From NCBI GenBank assembly GCA_002449665.1, contig DJXH01000033.1, forward strand, positions 1 to 7,349: a DNA stretch of 7,349 bases, read 5' to 3'. Origin of the DNA: Bacteroidales bacterium UBA7009. Its GTDB lineage: Bacteria > Bacteroidota > Bacteroidia > Bacteroidales > Paludibacteraceae. This document shows, piece by piece, positions 1 to 6,308 of the stretch; position 1 is the first letter of the stretch, and each line of letters begins with the position of its first letter. The notes under the pieces were generated by a model. The model was not told the DNA's origin. It saw nothing but the letters and a program-made list of their open reading frames with translations, and made no database searches. The position numbers and the translations under genes were made by a program.

Positions 1-5
1 AGTGC

Positions 6-47
6 CTATTCAGTAGTAATTACCGCCTACTCAGTAGTAATTACCCC
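6..47. repeat. 21-bp direct repeat, two tandem copies
   Basis: Bases 6-26 and 27-47 are adjacent copies of a 21-base unit with core TCAGTAGTAATTACC; 19 of 21 positions match. The array begins near the left edge of the window, so more copies could lie outside. It sits in the leader, or possibly the early coding part, of whatever the leftward promoter at 128-158 transcribes. No function is recognised. Read on the minus strand the unit contains stop codons in more than one frame, which argues against a coding repeat. Confidence 0.75.
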
Positions 48-65
48 GGTGTTGTAAGTCAAATG

Positions 66-103
66 ACATACGAACCACATAGGAATAACATACGAATCAC
101 ATA
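66..103. repeat. 16-bp direct repeat, two copies at 22-bp period
   Basis: Bases 66-81 and 88-103 share ACATACGAAYCACATA with one mismatch. The copies start 22 bases apart, about two helical turns. A third, shorter match (ACATACG) occurs at 162-168, beside the -33 element of the leftward promoter. The spacing on one face of the helix and the location just downstream of a promoter would suit binding sites for a regulator, but this is inference. Confidence 0.65.
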
Positions 104-110
104 AGATATA

Positions 111-130
111 TTGCTGCGATATCGCTGCAA
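111..130. promoter_or_regulatory. 20-bp near-perfect palindrome, candidate operator
   Basis: Nine of the ten symmetric base pairs match, with a perfect GCGATATCGC core at 116-125 flanked by TTGC and GCAA arms. Its right arm overlaps the -7 element of the leftward promoter (128-135). Its centre (120/121) falls where transcription from that promoter should begin. This is a classical operator position for a dimeric repressor. No known operator is recognised. Confidence 0.5.
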
Positions 131-158
131 AGGTACTGTTTTTTCGCGAGATATGCAA
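128..158 (-). promoter_or_regulatory. Leftward Bacteroidetes-type promoter
   Basis: Read on the minus strand, TTG at 158-156 is followed after exactly 20 bases by TACCTTTG at 135-128, matching the Bacteroidetes primary-sigma pattern (TTG-N19-21-TAnnTTTG). The expected start is near 121. No convincing minus-strand reading frame begins before base 1, so the target gene probably lies left of the window behind a leader of 120 bases or more. Confidence 0.75.
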
Positions 159-206
159 GAGACATACGGAGTTTTGGGGTGAGCGGGTGATTTTTAGAGG
201 TTTTTG

Positions 207-237
207 TTGCGAAAGTGGTGAAAATGTTGTACCTTTG
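207..237 (+). promoter_or_regulatory. Promoter of bcp (and probable operon)
   Basis: TTG at 207-209, a 20-base spacer and TACCTTTG at 230-237 give a full Bacteroidetes promoter. The expected start near 244 leaves about 19 bases of leader before the ATG at 263. This places the upstream ATG at 215 inside the promoter and rules it out as the bcp start. Confidence 0.85.
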
Positions 238-262
238 CGAGGATTTTCAAACTTATACAATT

Positions 263-703
263 ATGCAAATAGGAGACCAAATGCCGCAGTTCAGCGTGCT
301 TAATCAAGACAGTGAGGTCGTAACCGACAAAGACCTAATGGGCAAGCCGACAGTGCTTTACGTATATCCAAAAGACTCGACGCCCGGTTGTACGGCTGAG
401 GCTTGCAACCTGCGCGATAACTACCACTCGTTCCTTGCACGGGGCTATCAGGTGTATGGAGTGAGCAAGGACTCGCCTGCCTCACATTTGCGTTTCATTG
501 CCAAGTACGAGTTGCCATTTCCTCTTTTGAGCGACCCTTCGACAGAACTACTACAGGCTCTCGGTGCTTACGGCGAGAAGAAGATGTACGGAAAGACGGT
601 GATGGGAACGCTGCGCAAGACCTTCATTTTCAGTGCCGACGGCACACTGGAGCGCGTCATCGAGAAAGTGGATACCAAGAACCATACTTCGCAGATTTTG
701 TAA
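263..703 (+). CDS. bcp: Thioredoxin-dependent thiol peroxidase (Bcp/PrxQ-type peroxiredoxin)
   Basis: This cytosolic peroxiredoxin reduces hydrogen peroxide and organic hydroperoxides using a reactive cysteine that is recycled by thioredoxin. The 146-residue product has the AhpC/TSA fold signature. The segment YPKDSTPGCTAEACNLRD (about 35-52) holds the peroxidatic Cys43 in a PxxxTxxC setting. Cys48 lies five residues on, as expected for the resolving cysteine of the Bcp class. The later MGTLRKTFIFSADG stretch is the conserved part around the active-site arginine, and the C-terminus KNHTSQIL is typical. Length fits the family (about 150). I start at ATG 263 (MQIGDQMP) because an in-frame ATG at 215 lies within the promoter. 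The next gene begins 20 bases after the stop, suggesting co-transcription. Confidence 0.95.
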   Translation: MQIGDQMPQFSVLNQDSEVVTDKDLMGKPTVLYVYPKDSTPGCTAEACNLRDNYHSFLARGYQVYGVSKDSPASHLRFIAKYELPFPLLSDPSTELLQALGAYGEKKMYGKTVMGTLRKTFIFSADGTLERVIEKVDTKNHTSQIL

Positions 704-723
704 TCACCAACTATTTTACAACT

Positions 724-879
724 ATGTCCTGCTTACAAGTTCTATTAGCTATTATCTTTCCGCCGTTAGCGGTGATTGACCGCGGATGCGGTTCGGTGCT
801 GATTGTCCTGCTTCTTACCCTATGTGGATGGATTCCGGGGGTAATCGGTGCATTGATTATCTTAAACAAGAACGAATAA
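724..879 (+). CDS. YqaE/Pmp3 family small membrane protein
   Basis: This is a 51-codon gene starting MSCLQVLLAIIFPPLAVID. It has the two hydrophobic segments of the Pmp3/YqaE (UPF0057) family, about residues 4-18 and 24-47. The diagnostic features are the double proline in FPPLAV (13-14), the GCGS turn (21-24) and LLTLCGWIPGVIGAL (30-44). Family members are about 50-60 residues long and sit in the cytoplasmic membrane. Yeast Pmp3 affects membrane potential, but the bacterial role is poorly defined. The usual His after IPG(x)I is Gly42 here. The gene lies between bcp and the aminopeptidase gene with no promoter of its own visible, so it is probably part of that operon. Being so short, it is easily missed by automatic calling. 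Confidence 0.88.
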   Translation: MSCLQVLLAIIFPPLAVIDRGCGSVLIVLLLTLCGWIPGVIGALIILNKNE

Positions 880-918
880 AGGTGTCTAATCCTAATAGTT
901 ATACAAATAATTTTTTAT

Positions 919-2757
919 ATGCCAACGATGAATAATATACCTCAACGACTGACTGCACTACGTGAGCAAATGAAAAAGGCAGGCATCAGTGCCTACATCG
1001 TACCCGGAACCGACCCGCATAACAGCGAGTATATGGCAGCCCACTGGGCAGAAATGCAGTGGATCAGCGGATTCCAAGGCGAGACAGGTACGGCAGTTAT
1101 CACCGCCGACCAAGCCCTGCTTTGGACCGACAGCCGCTATTACCTGCAAGCCGAGCAGGAGCTTAAAGGCACCACCGTCAGCCTTATGCGCGAGAGCGAC
1201 ATCGACTGCCCCACCATCGCCCAATGGCTCAAACAGAACGTACAAGGCACGGTGGCTGTCAATGCCGAGATGTACACCGTCAATGCTTTCTCCTCTCTGC
1301 GTGAAGCCATCTCACCGCTACCGCTGACCACCTGTGACCTCATACGCCCCATCTGGACGGACAACCGCCCCGACATACCGATGAACCCGCTCTATGTCTA
1401 TCAAGACTGCTATGCCGGCGAGTCGGTGGAGAGCAAACTTACCCGTGTCCGCCGGGTACTCAAAGACGAACACGCACAAGCCCTGCTTATTGCCGCCTTG
1501 GACGAGATAGGCTGGCTCTTGAACATTCGAGGCACGGACGTGGATTATACGCCCTGCGTCATCGGCTTTGCGCTCGTGGAAGAGAACCGCTGCACCCTCT
1601 TTGTGGACAGCCGCAAGGTCAGCAAAGAAGATGCCGCCACATTGCAAGCCCAAGGCATCACCCTCAGCCCCTATGAGAGCATCTATGACACGCTGCACGA
1701 AGGGAAGAACACGACCGTCATCCTTGACGGTAACCGCGTCAATGAGGCTCTGTATGAAGCACTATCCGAAGGCAATAATAAAGTAAAACTGATCTCCCCA
1801 TGCCCCGTGCAAAAGATGATGAGCATTAAGAACGAGACGGAGATACAAGGCGAACGCACGGCGATGATTGAAGACGGCGTGGCTCTGACCCGCTTTTTCC
1901 GCTGGCTTGACCAATGGCAAAACAAACGGGATAGCGATGAGACCGAACTTACCCTTGCTGCACGCTTGCACGACTACCGCGCACAGGGTAAACACTTTAC
2001 GGACGAGAGTTTCTGCACCATCGCCGGTTGGAACGCCAACGGTGCCATCGTCCACTACCACGCCGAGCCGGACAAATGCGCCCGCATAGAAGGCGACGGC
2101 GTACTGCTCCTTGACTCCGGCGGTCAGTACCTCGACGGCACCACCGACATCACCCGCACCGTATGGATTGGAGACGAAACAAAGATCACCGACCGGCTGC
2201 GCCGCGATTATACGCTCGTTATGAAAGGACATATCGCCCTTGCCCGTGTCCGTTTCCCCAAAGGCACACGCGGCAACCAATTAGACATCCTCGCCCACCA
2301 GTACATGTGGCAGGAAGGCATCACCTACGGACACGGAACCGGTCACGGCGTGGGACACTTTATGGGCTGCCACGAAGGACCTGCCAATATCCGCACCGAC
2401 AACAACACCAATCCCATTCAGGAGGGCAATATCTTCTCCGACGAACCCGGTATCTACCGTACAGGTGAATACGGTATCCGCACCGAGAACCTCGTTCTGA
2501 CCGTCAAAGCCGGTTCGCAGCACCTGCCTTCGTCTGTCTATCAACCTCTTTCCGAGTGCACCACCGGCGAGCAGTACTACGAGTTTGAGACGCTCACTCT
2601 TTGCTTTTACGACATGCGGCTGTTAGACCTCTCAATGCTCACTGAGGACGAGAAAACGTGGATCAACGCCTACCACCAACGTGTCTATGACACCCTTGCT
2701 CCCCGCCTTAGTGAAGACGAGCGGCAATACCTGAAAGAAAAGTGCAAACTGTATTGA
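919..2757 (+). CDS. pepP: Xaa-Pro aminopeptidase (M24B, aminopeptidase P, long form)
   Basis: This metallopeptidase removes the N-terminal residue from peptides whose second residue is proline. The 612-residue protein has the three-domain plan of human cytosolic APP1. Two creatinase-like N-terminal domains (about 7-150 and 155-305) are followed by the pita-bread M24 catalytic domain (about 310-530) and the M24 C-terminal extension (about 548-612). All five expected metal ligands are present: Asp399 and Asp410 (DSGGQYLDGTTDITRT), His476 (GHGTGHGVGHF), Glu509 (SDEPG) and Glu523 (RTEN). The accessory histidines His379, His472 and His485 are also conserved. There is no signal peptide, so it should be cytosolic. 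ATG 919 is chosen; ATG 928 (MNNIPQRL) is an equally plausible start. No consensus promoter lies just upstream, so it is probably transcribed with bcp and the Pmp3 gene. The gene looks GC-rich, with many C-ending codons. Confidence 0.95.
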   Translation: MPTMNNIPQRLTALREQMKKAGISAYIVPGTDPHNSEYMAAHWAEMQWISGFQGETGTAVITADQALLWTDSRYYLQAEQELKGTTVSLMRESDIDCPTIAQWLKQNVQGTVAVNAEMYTVNAFSSLREAISPLPLTTCDLIRPIWTDNRPDIPMNPLYVYQDCYAGESVESKLTRVRRVLKDEHAQALLIAALDEIGWLLNIRGTDVDYTPCVIGFALVEENRCTLFVDSRKVSKEDAATLQAQGITLSPYESIYDTLHEGKNTTVILDGNRVNEALYEALSEGNNKVKLISPCPVQKMMSIKNETEIQGERTAMIEDGVALTRFFRWLDQWQNKRDSDETELTLAARLHDYRAQGKHFTDESFCTIAGWNANGAIVHYHAEPDKCARIEGDGVLLLDSGGQYLDGTTDITRTVWIGDETKITDRLRRDYTLVMKGHIALARVRFPKGTRGNQLDILAHQYMWQEGITYGHGTGHGVGHFMGCHEGPANIRTDNNTNPIQEGNIFSDEPGIYRTGEYGIRTENLVLTVKAGSQHLPSSVYQPLSECTTGEQYYEFETLTLCFYDMRLLDLSMLTEDEKTWINAYHQRVYDTLAPRLSEDERQYLKEKCKLY

Positions 2758-2832
2758 CCGAACTATGGGAACTATTTTGGTGTCCGAAAATGGGAGTAAT
2801 AACCTACAACCTGTTTTGATAAACTTTTAAGG

Positions 2833-2881
2833 AACGACTACTTAGATGTCAAAGTGAGCCTACTTTCCACAGTCGTTTTTT
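2833..2881 (+). terminator. Probable terminator of the bcp-pepP operon
   Basis: AACGACT (2833-2839) pairs with AGTCGTT (2871-2877). The 31-base loop holds a second small stem (AAAGT 2851-2855 with ACTTT 2862-2866). A run of six T follows (2876-2881, partly in the stem). It lies 75 bases after the pepP stop and overlaps the last codons of the convergent helicase gene. The long loop makes this a moderate prediction. Confidence 0.5.
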
Positions 2882-4198
2882 GGCGCGCGTGAGAGCGGTA
2901 TAGAGCCATCGGCGTTGCTCCGTGTCGGACATACCTTCTATTTGCACACCCTCGTCTATAAAGACATTATCCCACTGACCGCCTTGGGCTTTATGGCAAG
3001 TAACGGCGTAAGCAAAGCGCACTTGCAAAGCATTGAAATAAGGGGACTGACGAATAAGTTTGTCCCTTTTTTCAGCGTTTCTCTCATCCGCATAGTCCTC
3101 CCCCACCCTGTCATATAGTTGCTGCAGCATAGCGTTGTTGTCGTCAGGCGAAGGAGTAAAGAGCGTATCAAGCCAAAGGGTGGCATCAATAGCCCAATCG
3201 TAGTCAAGCGAGCGCAAAGCAGCATCTATAAAATGAAAACCGTACATCTCCCTCTCGTTGGACAGGCGTTCTACCTCAAGCGTGTCGCCATTGGCGATAA
3301 AAGGCAGGTTGTCATACTGTTCGGTCCAAAAATAATTATTTCGGCATACCATCAGTCTGTCGCCTGCCGCTATTTGCTCTTCGCGCCAAAGTATCTGTGC
3401 CCTTATGCCTTGGTTGTATAGGTTAGCACGGCGGTTGCTGCGAGTAAGCACAATCGTTTCTGCTATTCCGTCCGTATTATACGCCTGCTCTATAGTCTCT
3501 TGGAATCTGTTTGGCAGCAGCAGTTTGACATCTTCGGCTTCAGTGAGAGTCATACTTCCGCCTTGTCGTATGCGTGTGGCGTTACTCAGTATGCCGCTGT
3601 CGAGTGCCTGACGCGCCACCTCAGTGAGAGTCTGCTCTGTAACATCTATATTGTATGAGCGCAAGTATTCAGCCTTGAGCGCAGGCGAAAAATCCTGTCC
3701 TACAGGCGGCAACTGCGCCTCATCGCCAAGTAGAAGAAGGGAGTTTTTGCTATCGGGCGTAGAGAAAACGAAAGTGAGAAGGTCGGTAAGCAGACGATAG
3801 GAAAGCATACTGGCTTCGTCCACCACAAAAAGCGTATTCACAGCCGTATTGTGCCCAAGCGAAAAACCGCCGTTATTCACATCTTCGGTCTGATGAGGGT
3901 GATAGATACACTTATGCACCGTATAGGCGGGGTGCATGGCATAACGGCTCATCACCTTTGCTGCTCTGCCTGTCGGCGCAAGCAGCGTGCAATGTTGCTG
4001 CATCTGCTCCATTGCCTTCACGAGAGCCGCTACAATAGACGTTTTACCCGTTCCCGCATAGCCTCGCAAGATAAATGCACGACGACTTTCACCTGACAGC
4101 AAAAATCGTGCAAAACTTTCAATTACAGTCTTTTGCCCTTCGTTTGGCACAAAGGGTAAAGCAGCGGTAATACGTGATATGATAAAATTTTCGAGCAA
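2849..4198 (-). CDS. SF1B DNA helicase (RecD2/Dda-like, stand-alone ATPase)
   Basis: This is an ATP-driven DNA-unwinding motor of superfamily 1B with its motifs in order. These are Walker A GYAGTGKT (46-53), motif Ia LLAPTGRAA (72-80), Walker B VVDEAS (125-130), motif III LLLLGDEAQLPPVG (154-167), the UvrD_C_2 motif V region VTCHKAQGGQWDNVFID (399-415) and motif VI LYTALTRAKKRL (432-443). It lacks the N-terminal helix-hairpin-helix region of RecD2 and shows no nuclease or RecBC partner nearby. It therefore resembles the ~450-residue Dda-like helicases common in Bacteroidetes, whose exact role is not defined. No ATG lies upstream of the core. I chose TTG 4198 (MLENFIISRI) because a TTG at 4243 (464 residues) would place the start inside the SRP RNA promoter region. 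The start is uncertain; the function class is not. It is divergent from the SRP RNA gene. Confidence 0.88.
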   Translation of the reverse strand: MLENFIISRITAALPFVPNEGQKTVIESFARFLLSGESRRAFILRGYAGTGKTSIVAALVKAMEQMQQHCTLLAPTGRAAKVMSRYAMHPAYTVHKCIYHPHQTEDVNNGGFSLGHNTAVNTLFVVDEASMLSYRLLTDLLTFVFSTPDSKNSLLLLGDEAQLPPVGQDFSPALKAEYLRSYNIDVTEQTLTEVARQALDSGILSNATRIRQGGSMTLTEAEDVKLLLPNRFQETIEQAYNTDGIAETIVLTRSNRRANLYNQGIRAQILWREEQIAAGDRLMVCRNNYFWTEQYDNLPFIANGDTLEVERLSNEREMYGFHFIDAALRSLDYDWAIDATLWLDTLFTPSPDDNNAMLQQLYDRVGEDYADERNAEKRDKLIRQSPYFNALQVRFAYAVTCHKAQGGQWDNVFIDEGVQIEGMSDTEQRRWLYTALTRAKKRLWKVGSL

Positions 4199-4202
4199 AA
4201 TG

Positions 4203-4234
4203 TTTGGAGTATTAAGAAAATTGCCGTACCTTTG
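4203..4234 (+). promoter_or_regulatory. Promoter of the SRP RNA gene
   Basis: TTTG at 4203-4206, a 20-base spacer and TACCTTTG at 4227-4234 match the Bacteroidetes consensus. The predicted start is about 4241, roughly 17 bases before the first paired base of the SRP RNA, so a short 5' trailer may be processed away. Confidence 0.85.
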
Positions 4235-4257
4235 CAGTCGCAAGTATTTAAGGGTTT

Positions 4258-4354
4258 GGGTAAGTCCTATACGACCAGCTCCCTCCCAATTCCCCCAGGT
4301 CTTGACCGAAGCAAGGGTAAGAGGTTGTAGCGGTGCGATATAGTCAGCTTACCC
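4258..4354 (+). ncRNA. ffs: Signal recognition particle RNA, small bacterial type (4.5S RNA)
   Basis: This RNA binds Ffh and takes ribosomes making membrane or secreted proteins to FtsY. The ~97-base RNA folds into one long hairpin. GGGTAAG (4258-4264) pairs with CTTACCC (4348-4354), CTATA (4267-4271) with TATAG (4339-4343), and CCTC near 4282-4285 with GAGG (4321-4324). The Ffh-binding domain IV has the expected spacing: CAGG (4296-4299), three bases, a four-base loop, three bases, AGCA (4310-4313), then AGGGTAA. The CAGG/AGCA symmetric internal loop is intact. The apex is unusual: the loop is TGAC instead of GGAA, and the base pair expected to close it is a U-C mismatch (4302/4307). It has its own promoter and a T7 terminator tract. 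It is convergent with the S8 protease gene. The 5' end is set by pairing, not mapped. Confidence 0.9.
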
Positions 4355-4361
4355 TTTTTTT
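4348..4361 (+). terminator. Terminator T-tract of the SRP RNA
   Basis: The closing stem of the SRP RNA (CTTACCC, 4348-4354) is followed directly by seven T (4355-4361). The RNA's own base stem therefore acts as the intrinsic terminator. The convergent protease gene ends five bases later. Confidence 0.8.
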
Positions 4362-4365
4362 ATGC

Positions 4366-5430
4366 CTATCTCGCTACAATTCCTTCAGCCGTGTACCATT
4401 CACCGTTGCGAATGATATACAGTCTGCCGTCAAGCAGTATTTTTCTTACTTTGTCGTTTTGACCGTCCTTGTCGTTGAAAGGAGCGTGTGTATTTGTTGG
4501 CAGCAGTCTGCCGAGAGCCAATGCTTTTTCAGCATTGGGTATTCCGTAGCCTAACTTGTTATCCGGATTGTCGTACTGCGTAGAGGAGCGCAGGATAATA
4601 TCGCGAATCTGCATAGAGTTCAAGTGTGGCAGAGCCTGCTTCAGACACGCCGCCATACCTGCTATTTCGGGGGTTGCAAACGATGTTCCATTGCCCGTTG
4701 TCAGTATGCCGGCTCCAAGTGTTACCATTGGTGTTCCTTGCCCCCAAGCCGCCACTTCGGGTTTTATTCTGCCGTCAGCTGTCGGTCCCACCCCGCTAAA
4801 AGCGGCGTAAGTACTATCAGCGGCAACTGCCCCTACTGTCAGTATATCTTCCGCATCAGCAGGAATATCTATATAGTGCCAGTCCTTGTTGCCGTAGTTG
4901 CCTGCCGCCACGCAGACGATGATTCCCTCGTGCATCAGTTCGGTAGCAGTCTTTGATACACTGCTTGTGCCGTCCATATCGGCGTAAATCAAGTCCTCTG
5001 CACTATTATCAAATGTGCTGTATCCGAGAGAAATGGTGATTACGTCCGCACCAAGGTCACGTGCAAGCCTCATACCCCGCTCAAGTCTGTCTAATTCGCC
5101 GAGATACTCATACGGCAGGTCTTCCGTGCGGATAAGTATATAGTTTGCATCGGGAGCCGTCCCTGTAAACACATCGTTCTCGGCGAGCATCAGACTTAGG
5201 CACTGCGCTCCGTGTTTGTCGTTAGGGTCTTCAAACATTCCTTCGCGGTGAACGGAGTCTTGCTTGAGCAGGTCATAACTGCCTAATATATGGTCTTGCT
5301 TTAAGATAGCCGCATTATCCGCACCGTAAAAACCGCAGTCAATCACTGCCACAGTAACGCCCTCGCCACGATAACCCGCCTCGTGCAGCGGCTGCAGACC
5401 GAGTATGAAAGACAATAGGGTAAGAATCAT
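4366..5430 (-). CDS. Subtilisin-like serine protease (S8), short form, probably exported
   Basis: This 354-residue S8 peptidase has a complete catalytic set: Asp31 (VAVIDCGF), His73 (DKHGAQ), oxyanion-hole Asn178 (VAAGNYG) and Ser250 (NGTSFATPEIAG). Segments such as GTAPDANYILIRTED, ISLGYSTFD and TADGRIKPEVAAWG match the secreted subtilase family typical of Bacteroidetes. Family members usually carry a signal peptide and a propeptide of roughly 100 residues before LxPLHEAGYRGEG. Here only MILTLLSFILG precedes that motif, a hydrophobic stretch without a basic n-region, so export is likely but not certain. The C-terminal tail KILLDGRLYIIRNGEWYTAEG resembles short C-terminal motifs of secreted Bacteroidales proteins, not a full type IX sorting domain. 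A consensus promoter about 23 bases upstream supports ATG 5430 as the true start. Substrate unknown. Confidence 0.9.
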   Translation of the reverse strand: MILTLLSFILGLQPLHEAGYRGEGVTVAVIDCGFYGADNAAILKQDHILGSYDLLKQDSVHREGMFEDPNDKHGAQCLSLMLAENDVFTGTAPDANYILIRTEDLPYEYLGELDRLERGMRLARDLGADVITISLGYSTFDNSAEDLIYADMDGTSSVSKTATELMHEGIIVCVAAGNYGNKDWHYIDIPADAEDILTVGAVAADSTYAAFSGVGPTADGRIKPEVAAWGQGTPMVTLGAGILTTGNGTSFATPEIAGMAACLKQALPHLNSMQIRDIILRSSTQYDNPDNKLGYGIPNAEKALALGRLLPTNTHAPFNDKDGQNDKVRKILLDGRLYIIRNGEWYTAEGIVAR

Positions 5431-5452
5431 AAGAATTTTATATTAGCGCGTG

Positions 5453-5484
5453 CAAAGGTACAGAATCTTATGCATTTTGCCAAA
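5453..5484 (-). promoter_or_regulatory. Promoter of the S8 protease gene
   Basis: On the minus strand, TTTG (5484-5481), a 20-base spacer and TACCTTTG (5460-5453) form a full consensus promoter. It overlaps the last codons and stop of trmO (stop at 5468-5470). Predicted start is near 5446, leaving about 16 bases of leader before ATG 5430. The protease can therefore be expressed independently of trmO. Confidence 0.85.
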
Positions 5485-6175
5485 TATATCGCTTTTCTAC
5501 CACTATTTTATCCACTTCAGCACGATATGCTATCTCCTCTTCAGCGAATCGAATTTTATAGATACGCTCACTATCGTGCTTGTAAGCAGGCTGCGGACCT
5601 TGGCTGAGTATCTCCTCCCATGCAAGTCGGCGTTTATCATCTTGAGGTTCGGTATCGGCTGTCCATACGACAGGCAGACGTGTGGGTGCACCGTCTGCAG
5701 CAAATCCGCCGAGGGCATCCGTGTGTGAGTCGGTATAAGGTATATAAGGCTTTATGTCATATACGGGAGTACCGTCCAAGAGGTCGGCTCCTTGCACGAC
5801 AAGTACCATACCTTCGTTTTGAGTCTTTTCAACTCGCAGCAGTCTTACAGAAGTAAGACCGATGGGATTGGGTCTGTAGGGTGAGCGCGTGGCAAAAACT
5901 CCTATGCGAGTATTTCCGCCAAGTCGGGGCGGACGAACCGTCGGTCGCCAACCATCGGTGTTCTTGTCGTGAAAGCCCCATATAAGCCACAGATGACTAA
6001 ACCCTTCTATACCGCGTAGGGCTTCGGGCGAACGGAATGGCTCCAAGAAAACAATACGCGTTTCTATGTACGAACCTTCTTGAGATTGACGAGGGATCCC
6101 GAATTTATCCACAAAGCCGTTTTGCGCAATGGCAATCGTTTGCAGATGCAAACTATTATCAGAAACAGACACCAT
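5468..6175 (-). CDS. trmO: tRNA (N6-threonylcarbamoyladenosine-37 N6) methyltransferase TrmO
   Basis: TrmO (formerly TsaA/YaeB) uses S-adenosylmethionine to methylate t6A at position 37 of tRNA-Thr(GGU), giving m6t6A. The 235-residue length equals that of the E. coli protein. The N-terminal beta-barrel domain (about 10-150) shows KFGIPRQ, GFSHLWLIWGFH and the signature GWRPTVRPPRLGGNTRIGVFATRSPYRPNPIG (75-106). DGTPVYDIKPYIPYTDS (134-150) follows. The C-terminal domain has ILSQGPQPAYK (189-199) and a final beta-rich part, as in the E. coli enzyme. ATG 6175 is the only Met before the conserved start. No consensus promoter is evident in the AT-rich 90 bases upstream. The neighbouring tRNA-Phe is not its known substrate. 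Confidence 0.93.
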   Translation of the reverse strand: MVSVSDNSLHLQTIAIAQNGFVDKFGIPRQSQEGSYIETRIVFLEPFRSPEALRGIEGFSHLWLIWGFHDKNTDGWRPTVRPPRLGGNTRIGVFATRSPYRPNPIGLTSVRLLRVEKTQNEGMVLVVQGADLLDGTPVYDIKPYIPYTDSHTDALGGFAADGAPTRLPVVWTADTEPQDDKRRLAWEEILSQGPQPAYKHDSERIYKIRFAEEEIAYRAEVDKIVVEKRYIWQNA

Positions 6176-6241
6176 CTTTTATCAAGTTTTTAGCAGGAAT
6201 GAGATAATTTTTCACTTTTTTTGCATTTTTTTGCCAAAACA

Positions 6242-6273
6242 TTTGGTCAGTTCCATAAAAAGCCTTACCTTTG
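6242..6273 (+). promoter_or_regulatory. Promoter of tRNA-Phe
   Basis: TTTG (6242-6245), a 20-base spacer and TACCTTTG (6266-6273) match the Bacteroidetes consensus. The predicted start near 6280 gives a leader of about 29 bases before the mature tRNA, to be removed by RNase P. Confidence 0.85.
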
Positions 6274-6308
6274 CACGCTTTTTCACGGAAACGGAGAAAA
6301 TAAGCAAT

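Noticed and set aside
1..110. Repeats as a CRISPR array
   Set aside because: The copies are adjacent or separated by six bases, lack unique spacers of proper size, and no cas gene is present.
27..260. Minus-strand open frame of 77 codons
   Set aside because: It spans both divergent promoters, the palindrome and the repeats, and its start lies upstream of the leftward promoter. Composition is not protein-like.
215..262. 16-residue N-terminal extension of Bcp from ATG 215
   Set aside because: It translates the promoter itself (LYLCED is TTGTACCTTTGCGAGGAT); the predicted transcript starts downstream of this ATG.
904..915. Possible separate pepP promoter (TAATTTTT near 908)
   Set aside because: It lacks the final G, has no -33 element 20 bases upstream, and would start transcription within or after the start codon.
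958..2544. Several open frames on both strands inside pepP (for example 1762-2280 minus, 989-1327 plus)
   Set aside because: They are shadows of the GC-rich pepP gene; none shows a recognisable domain or start context.
2915..4096. Plus-strand open frames opposite the helicase
   Set aside because: Antisense shadows of an intact, motif-complete helicase gene, without promoter or domain evidence.
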